A stretch of DNA of 64,000 nucleotides from Wyeomyia smithii. Taxonomy: Eukaryota; Arthropoda; Insecta; Diptera; Culicidae. The DNA is taken from positions 181,405,825-181,469,824 of the forward strand of contig NC_073696.1 in assembly GCF_029784165.1 (NCBI RefSeq), in the 5' to 3' direction. A program made the position numbers and the translations under genes. Shown piece by piece: positions 1-11,100 of the stretch. The notes below the pieces were generated by a model, which saw nothing but the letters and a program-made list of their open reading frames with translations, ran no database searches and was not told where the DNA came from. How positions within the stretch are numbered: position 1 is the stretch's first letter; each line of letters starts with the position of its first letter.

Positions 1-117
1 CTTTAAAAGACACACTGACAAAACACAAACTTTGAAGCTATAGGCAGTCAAAGACCAGTCCACAAGCAACCGAAAAAACGTCTGATCTGTAGGATAGTTC
101 AAGACGCACTGATTGCT
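1..117 (-). mobile_element. 5' end of a second Jockey-type LINE copy (cut by window edge)
   Basis: Read on the minus strand, these bases match the 5' untranslated start of the Jockey element at 51711-51830 almost base for base, including the stretch that begins GTGCGTCTTGA near base 117. The LINE body would continue leftwards, outside the window. Only non-coding sequence is present here. Confidence 0.7.
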
Positions 118-239
118 TATATCGGTGATTTTCTATTATCTTTGTGATGCAATAGTAGACAGGTGTTATTTCGAAGAGTTTTTTAGGTCGATCCCAAATA
201 TATTAATCATCTAGATAGCATTCGAACAGCATGGTATAC

Positions 240-1480
240 ATAATAGGGTGGGGAATCGTTATACGAAAAAAAACGAAACTTGATAGCAGAAAGCCAGAGC
301 CAAGTTTATTTTGTTCTATTTGGAGCCCCAAACAATCCTAAATTTATCGGAAGCCGATTGGTTTGGTCTCCGCTTGGCGCATTGCATTTCAAATTTATAT
401 GGAAAAACCAACTTTTATGCATTTTCCATTCTAAAGAGCTCAAAGTGACTCAAACCATAGGTGTTATGACTTCAAATGGTAGTTTTTTTGATGCCTAAAA
501 ACTTCGCCGAAGACGTCAAAGAGCTAGGGTGTCCCAAAAAAATACTGGAGCTGTTCAAATTTGAGTATGTCGAAACTAATGTTGCAAATCATTTTTTCTG
601 CCAACACTGCCAGTGTACCGGCGTTAGTCAGATTTCCATCAGAAGTAAACTCTGAAACACGTTGTAGATTCTACCTACGACTAGAATATTGACCTGACTT
701 TGTTTGTTTAATCCAGCTGACTGTGTAAACTCGTTACGACAGGTCATTTATGATGGGAATCCTGCTCAACTTTGAACAGCTATAGCTCTTCTTAGGAACA
801 TCCTAGCTCTTCATTGTCTTCTGCAAAGTTGTAAGGCATCTAAAATACTATACTTTTACATAATGTAGTGCATTATTAGATCACAATTGAGCTCCCTCGG
901 AAGGTAAATGCAAAAAAGTAGGTTTTCCCATATAAATTTTCATACAAATTTGAAATGCAATGCGCCAAGCGGAGACAAAACCAATCGACTTTCGGTAAGT
1001 TTAGGCTTGTTTGGGGCCCCAAAAGGAACCAAAAAAACTTGGTTCTGGAAAATCAATCACTTTTTCCCCCCCTAATTCATAACTTGTGAAAAAATGAAAT
1101 AGCATTATGTACCTGAATTGGGTTGTTTAACTATAGAGCAATTTCACAAGAAAACGGGTATCCTATTCAATCGACAATTCAATTTTTGATTTAGATAAAA
1201 CTTTGCATAGATATTTCTATGGGAAAAAGAGGCCGTTTTGTGCTATTGGTTTTATTTTTTTTTCAAATACGACTCATTTTTGAGAAGCTATTAAAAATGC
1301 TATTTTGGGGAGGTATTGATAATTACAAATATTTTCATAGCTAAAGCGGTTTGTTCGATCGCTGTGATGTCTTCGGCAAAGTTATAGATAATATTTTGTC
1401 TTATAAAAAAATTTACACTCTGAATAAAATTGTTTTTTAAAAAGTTAATAATAATAAGTTAATAAGTTAATAAAAAACTG
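240..1480. repeat. Dispersed repeat with internal inverted repeat
   Basis: Bases about 270-440 and 890-1060 are diverged inverted copies of each other; shared words include the block around TGGTTTGGTCTCCGCTTGGC. The part from about 1185 to 1470 resembles the right edge of the window (63690-64000) in the same orientation. No terminal repeats with a target duplication were found, so the family and exact ends are unknown. Short reading frames here carry no recognisable protein. Confidence 0.5.
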
Positions 1481-1609
1481 CAAAAGATTACTTAAACATT
1501 GGGAACTGTGTGTTCATGGGGAAATCAGGAACATAAAAGTTATCATATTTTGAATTTTTTTTCTAAATATTTTTCTAGAAGGGCAATAACAAACAACATC
1601 GCACGGGGG

Positions 1610-1790
1610 GGCTAATAGCGGTTTCGATCAACTAGATGAGAGAATCCGTTATTGATATTGTTTTTGGCATATTTTGCATGTTGTAGGATAAGTACAACGA
1701 TACATCGTGCCCCAGTGCTCCCAGTGCTGAGTCAAGAAAATTTCCAGCTCGAAAAGATCCTCGACCTGATCGGGAATCGAACCCGATATC
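1610..1790 (-). mobile_element. tRNA-derived SINE (family B), truncated
   Basis: This is a diverged copy of the SINE at 13276-13536. It has the same internal words (GCTAATAGCGGT, GATATTGTTTTTGGCA) and a pol III B-box-like GGTTCGATTCCCGATC on the minus strand. The tRNA-like 5' part is missing beyond about 1790. Confidence 0.65.
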
Positions 1791-1984
1791 CGATATGTGC
1801 GTGTTAAAAAAAATGGTGCTTATAACGGAAGTCGACGAAGAGACGAGACGTTGAAAAGCGATACACTGAATAAACATCCCTTGCTCAGAAGAATATTAGA
1901 TTCATAACCCTCTTTTCAAACATTTAGACTACTAATGCCGCCAAAAATGACATCAGCCTTGTTTTCACTTGGTTTTCTTTTCAG

Positions 1985-2131
1985 ATCTACAAGTAGCGTA
2001 GGTGCCGGATTTCGCCCGCTACCTATCTCTTCGACCATAGAGCTGCTGAGTTCCTCCGATGTCCAGAGCCAAAATAGTAGTCAGCTGTCACGTAGTCCGA
2101 GTCATAATACGTCTGTGAAAAGTGATCAGAA
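1985..2131 (+). CDS. GRAM gene, internal upstream exon (long form)
   Basis: A strong acceptor (pyrimidine tract ending TTTTCTTTTCAG) precedes it and a GTAAGT donor follows. It encodes about 48 Ser-rich, low-complexity residues and ends with two bases of a codon, matching the single base that opens the exon at 16663. An ATG at 1935 lies in frame just upstream, but it is inside the acceptor tract, so I read this as an internal exon. Confidence 0.65.
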
Positions 2132-5100
2132 GTAAGTAACAGTTCTAAAAATCAGCTATTGTTTACTAGTGCTAACTAAGCGTTATTGCAATAATAACGA
2201 TGTTTAATTTTAATCAAAATTGGTTGTTTTGTTTCCGTTTGACAGTACTTTCAGTGAACCTAGATAAAAATGAATAAATGAATTTACTATAACATGAACG
2301 TTTTTACAACAGAAAAGCTGGCAGCCCTAAATTTAAACAAGACTTTATTGCACATCAGTCAGATTTGTGTACATTGTTTGCTTGTGTATATTTCACAAAC
2401 GTATGCATTTGTCTTGTTGCGATCTAACGTGCCAAGGTCGACAAAATACTTTACATGTTTATTAGAAATGCGGTCTTGATCTGTACACAAACTACGGTTG
2501 TTGGATGATAGGTAATAAACACCAATGTTTCATTCTCGTACTAGCAAGAAACAACAAAAAATTCTGCCAGGTGTGCAGTATGTGCTCTTATTCTTATCAT
2601 GGTGCCAATCGGGTCTCTTCACAAGTGGTACCATATAGAGCTTCCCGCAGTAAACAGAATTGCTGATAAGTAGGCTGTTTCAGATGGGTAATTTATTTCC
2701 AGATGTTCCCAGCTGCAATCGTTGGGGTGTGCTTCTTTTCAAATTCATCGGTCCAATCACAGATTAAGCTATTCTCTGGCTGTCTACGTTACGGGTGATG
2801 TACACTGGAGTGAGACCAGTTGATAAGCTCTATCTTATCAGTCAAGGGGAACTTCCTGGTCACATTTCGGGTGCCGTATAGTGCATTGTTGAACCTTTCA
2901 TTTACAACTTTAGAGTAACGCTAGTAGTGACTGTCATTTGCGTTACTACTGTGATGGCATGTGGTTTATTGTTACCGGCTGTCCACATGAACGTTGCTCG
3001 CGAGTGTTTGCATCCTTCTCCTGTGAATTGGTGCAATGAAACAGCAAACAAGTGACGATTAATACAAAAGCGTACAAAGTATCATGTGATGAGTGCGTAT
3101 ATACTAGACAGAATGTTTATTTCGGAATAGAAGTGCTGAAGGGCAATGAAAATAAACACATGTGGGAAAACGTTCCTGGTTAATGTGATTAGAAGAATTC
3201 GGATGAGTTGATTGAAAAAATCAGCGGACAAACAAGATACAAGATGCGTGGTTCGGGGAACTGTTTAGAAGCTATAAATAACAATCCGAGAATCGCAGTA
3301 TGGAAACTGTTTGTTAGTTTCAGTTTAGAGGTTAATGAATACATGTAGTGCAAAACATGTTTGGTTTGGAAATGTTCGGTGAAAGATAATGTTTGGACTG
3401 TTGAGCAAACACGAATTGATTCTACATTTGTAGAGTAGAATAACTCTATCGAATTATTTCATTATTGGCATTAACGAAACAACAGTTTCGAACACTTTTG
3501 CTCCATGCTTTTCAGTGGACTTTGGTCATGATCGATCAAATTCTTAGCTATGTACTAGTATTAAGATAAGAAATCATTTCTTATGATTTCTTTAAAATTA
3601 AATGCTAGAGAAGCCTTGGGCAAATATCTAATTGATTAACAAACTTTAACAGTATTTTTAGTCGATGTACGAATGCTAATTGTTAAAGAACCAGATATTT
3701 AGCTTTGGCATCCTAAAACCGTCAATCTGGAGCTTAACGAGCGGTGTATTCTTTCTAGTGATGGGAAACTTATCGATACTTATCGATAATATCGATAAAT
3801 GCTGGTCATCGATATTATCGTTAATTTTTTGACGTTAACGATAATTATCGATATTATAAGGGTGAGCACAAGTCAGTGCGGCTGGTTACTGGAGGAGACC
3901 CAAAAGAAGGAGACCTCACCTACCCTACCCCAGGAGTTGCTTTTGCCGCTAGGTATTTGTTGGGTGCTGCTATTCGACAAGATTTAGCATTGTTGGGGGT
4001 GGTGTAACGGTTCGCCCCGGATGTCACTGAGTTTCTGAGAAATATAGGTAACTAAAAAGGTATTGATAGTTTTTAGTTTCCTAAGAACAGATGAATTCGA
4101 CAACTTAGTACTGGAGAACTATGAAAAAATATCCAAACTTTTTGCACTATCTCATAAAAAGCAATGATACGAAATTGTAATAAAATGCATTTTCTTTGGC
4201 TCGCCAACTCTTATAATATGATGGACATGCATAGCGGCAGTCTATTGGTAATTGTTTAGTTTAACTTGGAACTGTTTAAGTTTAAAGTATCTGTTACCCA
4301 ACAAACAATTTTTAGTTCCACTAAAAATCCAAATCAACGAAATTGTTGCGCCAAAAAAGTATCCTGATGTATACAGGAGGTAGACAAAATAATTGAGATA
4401 AATAGAATTCTCTCGGATTTTAAATGGCCAGAACTTTACGAAAAATGAATCAATTTTGATAACTGGTTTCATTTCACTGGAAAACAGTATTATATTAGTA
4501 TTACTTGGGAACTTGGTGTGACCTACCTACACCGAAAATGTTTCGGATTTCAAGAGTGTTAGTCAAAGTGTACATTTTTGCAACGCATAGAGCGTTTTAG
4601 GCAACTAAATTGTCTATCTAAAATACTTCATTCAAAAAAATCTGAGATCACCGATATTTTCTAAAATCCTTTCTTGTTCTTAAAATTATATTTTTTTCAG
4701 AGTAGGATCTTAAACTCATTTTTTTATATTTTCGAAGGAAAGTTCAGATAATTTTTACTAAGATATATTGATTCATAAGAAAAAGGTTCAAATACAGTTA
4801 GGTTTTTTACGCGGGGGATACATGCCTCGTGAAAAAACCATGTTAATTCAAAAATCCGCTTGATAAACCGCTTTAATTCAAAAATTCGCGTAAAAACCAC
4901 GTTAATTTGAAAATCTGCATAAATAACCTTTTAGAGAAAATCCGTGTGAAAATAATCTGATCTATTTAAATGTTAATCCAGATAAATTGCTCCATGACCT
5001 ACACACCCACAATGTTCGATTGAATTCTGCTAGAGTGCTGCAAGCTCAAAGAAAATTAGTACCCAACAGGGAAAAAACCGCCAGAATCAACACCCATACT

Positions 5101-8100
5101 TGATAAATTCATACCTCGATGATTCCTTGGCGAATTTCCAATCTTTGGCTACCAATGAACCCGAAATAAATTCTTATTTATTGACAACATATAAACCTAA
5201 GTGAAACAGAATATCATAAAAAGTTCTACGCGTTGCAAAAATGTACACTTTGGCACACACTCCGGAAATCCGAAACATTTCCAGTGAACCTTGGTCACGT
5301 CCAGTTCTCAAGTAACACTAGGAAACTAGGACAGTTTTCCAGTAAAATGAAACCTGTTTTGTCAGAATTGATTCATTTTTCGTGTAGTTTTGGCCATTTA
5401 AAAATTGACAGAATTTTGCCTGCTTCAATTATTTCCCTTATTATACAACCTTCAAAATAAACTTCGGCTTGAAACTACTCCGTAGAAAGCACTCTCGGCG
5501 TAAAACCCGAAGACTTCCCAAAACAAACTGTTTAACTCGTCCGGTTGTTTGAATTTTCATTTGCAGTATCGTAAGATTTGTCATTCAAGGCCTTAACACA
5601 ATGGATACGTTGCGGCTGCGTTTGCGGCAATTTGACAGTTAGCCCATACATTTACTGTCACATTGACGTCAACGCAACGCAACGTATCCATTCTGTTTGG
5701 GCCATCACTGTCTCTGTTTTTAACAAATTTATATAGCAAAATTGCATCTGTCGAATAACGTTTGCGGTAAAAAAAAAATCAATCATAGTAACCCATGAGT
5801 TAGAAAAAAAAATTGACAGCCCTATCAGTCAAACTCTAACTGTGATGGCGAAAAAAGTGAAGCTACTCGGTACCCCGCCGCGTCAAAAACGGACATCGTG
5901 CGGCACTTTGTGGACCCCGGGTATGTCGGTTTTGGCATCTACAACATCTTGACACTATTGGACAACGATCAGAGCATCGAAAGAAAGCCCGATTCCGGAC
6001 GGCCAACGACCCTGAGCGACAAGAAGCTTCCAAGGATGCTGAAGAGGAAGACCGAGGGAAAAGTGGCTAAATCGCTGCGTGCACTTGGCAGAGAGATTGG
6101 TGCGTGCACTTGGCAGAGAGATTGGTGCGTGCTCTAAAACAGTGAAAAAGCATCTGGAGAACATGGACATACATGTAGGAAGCGGCAGTCCCGTCCACTG
6201 GTCTTGGAGCTGCAGGCAATGACGCAGCGACAGCGGTTGAAGATGGTCAAGTCAATTTTCCCGGCGAATCGCGACGCGGCAGTGGTATTGGACGACTAGA
6301 CCTATCTCACCCTGGATGGCAACGACGGCTCTCCGTATTTTACCTCCCCCACGAAAGAAGTGAGCATCGAGGTAAGGTTTATTTCACAGACCAAGTTTCC
6401 CAAGAAGGTGCGGCTGTTGCTGTCAATCAGCGAGAAAGGGATGTCAAAATTGCTCTTCTTTCGCTCCGGGCTGGCCGTGAACGGGGAAATTTATAGTACG
6501 AACAGGGTTGCCACATTTAAATCTGCGTTTTCCCTTGAAAAAATCTGAACATCTGTATCTGGAACAAAAATATCTGTAAAAAAATCTGTGTTGTTTAAAC
6601 ACAAAGAACTTTGTATTTTTTGAGTTTTTATGGTACATAAACGAAATTTTTAGCTTAAAACGTGTGAGGAGTTGAAAATATGTTCAATTTGCTCAATATT
6701 TAATGAAATAAAATTTGGATTGTTTTTTAAAATTAATGTCAATTTCGAAAAATCTGTAAATCTGTACTTTTCGACGAAAATCTGTATATCTGTATATACA
6801 GATTCTGTACCGTTACTTCGGCCAAAAATCTGTAAAATACAGATTAATCTGTACATGTGGCATCCCTGAGTACGAAGTGCCTGACAGAAGTTGCGTCGTT
6901 CATCAAGAAATACCATAAGCGCGAAGACACGGTGTTCTGGCCAGATTTGACGTCGGCCAACTATTCGTAGCGATCGTTGGAGAAGATGGAGCGGCTGAAT
7001 ATTGATGTGGTACCGAAGTCGGCAAATCCGCTCAATGTCCCCCAGCTGCTTCCCATCGAGAATTTCTGGGCAAGTTTGAAGCGCCAGATCTATTCCAACA
7101 ATTTTGTCTCGAAAACGGAGGAGGAATTAAAAAAAACGAAGAAAGAGCTTAAAAACATGGCTACACGCATGTTTTCGTCCGCCATGGCGAATGTTCCGGT
7201 TAACTGTCGAAAGGCTGCACGCAAGGACGTAATATTTTTTGTGAGGAAGCTAACATGACAACCTTCCATGGGAAATTTATCCAACTCAACTATCTATCAT
7301 AGTTTTTTTTTCATCGCCATCTGAAATAGTTTTTTTTCATCATCTCAAAAAAAAAATTTTTCACCGCAAACGTTAGCTGTCAAATTATCGATACTTATCG
7401 ATAATATCGATAAAGTCCCGGAATTATCGATTGTTATCGATGTCCGTTCTGGGCGATATTTCCCATCACTAATTCTTTCACTATAGATTTCCAGATGTTC
7501 TGAGAAATTTCGTGGATACTAAATCGTTTGCTGATGTAATTCCGCTTCCTGCACAGAACAGTTACATAACTGCTCTGGTTGTATTATTCTGTACATTGCA
7601 GCCAGAGCCAAAAAGATTAGAGAATCATAATGCAATCCATAGCAAAACAGCAAAACATATTTTAGTTTGGTGGAACTACTACGTCACTTTAAGAAGGTTA
7701 ACCGAAGGTTCGTCCACTTTTTGCTCATGCGTGATGCTTCCGCTCCGTAACTAGCACTCGGTGCTGATAGTAATCGTAATAATATAACAACTGCACTGTC
7801 CCGATGAGTTCTTCCTGTACAATACTGTATAGATTCCACACCGTGTTGCAGTGGTGGTTGACTTGTGTAATGTAATCACATAATAGTTAACTCAATAGGT
7901 CACAACAATATGGCTTCATGAAGCATTCTACTTGCTTCACACATTGCCATGTAATCTTCTACAGGTCAGAGTTCTGAATCTAGTATCAATTCTTCGAAAG
8001 TTCATGTTGTTAAGCTAGTGATTTATTGAGAAATGATTTATTTCCTTGTCGAAGACTATTGGCACACTTTTTTCGAATTTTGACAAGTTTTAGTACCAAT

Positions 8101-11100
8101 AATCGATATCTATATTCGTGTGACAGAAATGTTATAATACGTTATCTTAATTTCGACAAAACATTTTGGTCGGAAATGTTAGTTCTCATGTGCTCGTATC
8201 TCGAAAAGTATACTGAGAAGAGTGAAATACTGGTGAACATGGTGGCCGCGGGATTGCGACTGATATTATTTTTGTCAGACGTGTTAGTGACCCATTGTAA
8301 TACTCTGTACTTGACAGCAACGTTATATTGTCCGGAATATGAGGCATTATGAATTGGTTCGAGATAGCGACTGCTATCCTGATGCATGATATGAAACTGT
8401 CAAGGATAACATGAGTCATTTCAATCAGATTTGGCAACTGTCTTTGTGCATTTGTTAAACTTGCTAAACTGAACCATAGGCTGTCTTGCAAGCTCGCCTG
8501 CTACAGACACAGGTCTGTTCGAAATAACCCCTCAATTAATTAGTTCAACCAACTTCAAACGCTTTTCGAAGCTGTCACAGGCGGCTCGCATGTATTCCGT
8601 GGGTATTTGCTCGGCGTGCGACCAGACTGAACCGATTTCATCCTAGATTTCTGGATAACCACATTGAGCTGTTCCAAGTTGGAGATTTTATAATCAGCAT
8701 GCTTCGACATCATGTAAGACTAGACAAAAAAGTCCATTGGGTGTGAGGAGCTTAGCGGTTATTCATTTTTATCCAGTAGGGTAAATTAACCTACAGTGGA
8801 CCACTTTTCTATAGTGGACCACCTGCCAGATTAGCTCAATTTCGAGAGATTTTCAGAAAACATTCATCGGGAAACATCTTATCCAGCCAATCCGCATCAC
8901 AGACAGTTAAAAATTCCGATTTATGTTAAAAGATATCGAGTTAATCTTACGGGTTGTCCACTATATTAACCTATAGTGGACCACCCGTAAGATTAAGTCG
9001 AAAGTAAAGGGGTCCACTATTGATTAATTTACTCTCAATCTGTCAAATCCCTACACCAGCCTTGAACCCAGTGCGCAGTATTCGCTGGTGCACCGCCTTG
9101 CTAGAACACATAGTGATCATCTCCGAAGACTTCTCGAAGACTCGGAGCAACAGTTTTCTCCAAAACTGCTGTTTTTTTAGTAAACAGCGTTAACTTTGAA
9201 ACCCGTTGCACTCCCCACAACTTTAACAATTTGCGGTGTCCTAGGGTCCTCCAAAGACGACCCAACCAACAGTTTGGCTGAATAAAACAGCTAATAACTT
9301 CAAAATAGCTGAATAAAATCTGCATACAGGTGAAACGGATTGCTACAACGCTCAGGTTGATTTATCAGCTGAACAAGCAAAAAAAAAAATGGTTTAAAAA
9401 AACTTGTGAAATAGTCCGCGCCATTTGATTGTTGGCTGGTTAAGCGCTATTTCAACTTAAAAAATAGCTATTAGACAATATCAACTGAACGCTGAACAAA
9501 CTGGTTAAATAAACGCTTCTTGATACTTCTCAAGAAACATTTCTTGACTAAATAAGTGCTAAATCTAATTCAGCTGACGTCTAAACATAGGTGGAATAAT
9601 GTATTTCTAAGTGTTTAATCAGCCTTTAATCAATCATTTTGGAGAACTAAATCAGCTACTAGTTACATTCGGCTTCCTATATAGCTGAACAAGGGCTTAA
9701 AAAGAAATAGCTCAGCCATTTGAACAACTGTTATACATGCTGATCGATTCTGTGGAAATAATTATTCATTCTTTGTACAACTTGTGAAACAGCCAACAGT
9801 AGCTGGCTTATATTCTAAATATGACAATTCCATGGCTAAAATTGTACATTCTGTCTTTCTGAAAAAGTACTTTTTCAGCTTTAATACAGCTACGATAAAT
9901 ATAATTCAAAATATATATTCGTCTTAATTGGACTATCTTTTTCTATTGTTTAGGCGATTAGAACACATCTAAATCTTTTGATTTGTTGCACTTTTGTTTG
10001 TATTTTTCATCGTTTATTCTTATAATAGTGTTAGTGAAAAAAAAATACATTTTTAGTATTCAATTACTTTATTGCCAGTCTCGAATCTCGAACTCATGCT
10101 CATGAGGTTGCTGGTAGAACGAGTTGCCGATTCGTCTATCTTGACATACATGCATACGTATCGATTTAACCGGTATTTCTTTTTCCAGTTTAATTCATAA
10201 ACAATTTTACATTGGCTGTATATAAACTGAGTTGTAACTGAACAAGCGCTTCAGCATTTTGTACAAATGCTAAAGCGCTTGTTCAGCTGCATTTGTACAA
10301 AATGCTGAAACGCTTGTTCAGCTACATTTGAACAAAATGCTGAAGCGCTTGGTCAGCTACAATTCAGTTTATATACAGCCAATGTGAAATTGTTTATGAA
10401 ATAAACTCGAAATAGATGTCCGGGTTAAATCGATACGATACTGGCAGTAAAGTAATTGGGTACTAAAAAGATAATTTTCACTAACAATAATATTAAAATA
10501 AAGGATGAAAACACACACAAAAGTGCAAAAAATCAAAAAAATTATATGTGTTCGAATTGCCTAAACAAAAAAAAATTGTTGTAGCTACTGTTGGCTGTAA
10601 AAGAGTTTTTCTACAAGCTGTACAAAGAATGAATTATCGTTTCTACAGAATCGATCAGCATGTTTGAATGGCTGAGCTATTTCTTATTAAGCCCTTGTTC
10701 GGTTATTTAGGAAGCCAAATGTAACAAGTAGCTGATTTAGTTCTCCAAAACCGACTGATTAAAAGCTGATTAAACACTTAGAAATATATTATTCGACCTA
10801 TGTTCAGCCATCAGCTGAATAAGATTAGTTATAAAAACGTTTATTTATCCAAAAAATGTTTCTTGGGGATGTCCCCTTGTACCTTTTAAAGCTGTTATTA
10901 ACGACATCTCGCATAGCTCCACACGTTTTCAGGCATTTGAATGTTGTGCAAGGGCCAAAAACTGCTTTACTACGTCTTCCCAAAATTGTTCATCGGGCAT
11001 CAAAAACATAATACAACTTACATTCCACTGTTAGTTCGTCTTCGGTTCACATTCTCAAATTAAGCCGCATTACAGTTTTGGTTTTTTTCATCACGTTTAA

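Larger units (their letters stand above)
3756..7471. mobile_element. hAT-like element with 8-bp target duplication, host of nested insertions
   Basis: The ends are inverted repeats (TAGTGATGGGAAA on the left, TTTCCCATCACTA on the right), flanked by an exact 8-bp duplication ATTCTTTC at 3748-3755 and 7472-7479. Next to both ends are dense TATCGATA-type words (3771-3860 and 7385-7440) that could be subterminal binding sites. An 8-bp duplication and a GATGGG-type end fit the hAT superfamily. No hAT transposase is visible. Much of the length is the ITmD37E element at 5758-7373, so the element itself is about 2.1 kb and probably non-autonomous. Confidence 0.75.

Noticed and set aside
1935..1984. 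ATG at 1935 as the start of the GRAM gene
   Set aside because: The codons from 1935 lie in a pyrimidine-rich acceptor tract ending in CAG, so the exon more likely begins at 1985.
8026..8491. Opposing frames of about 100 codons
   Set aside because: They lie on opposite strands over the same bases, with no domain, and the context is intronic.
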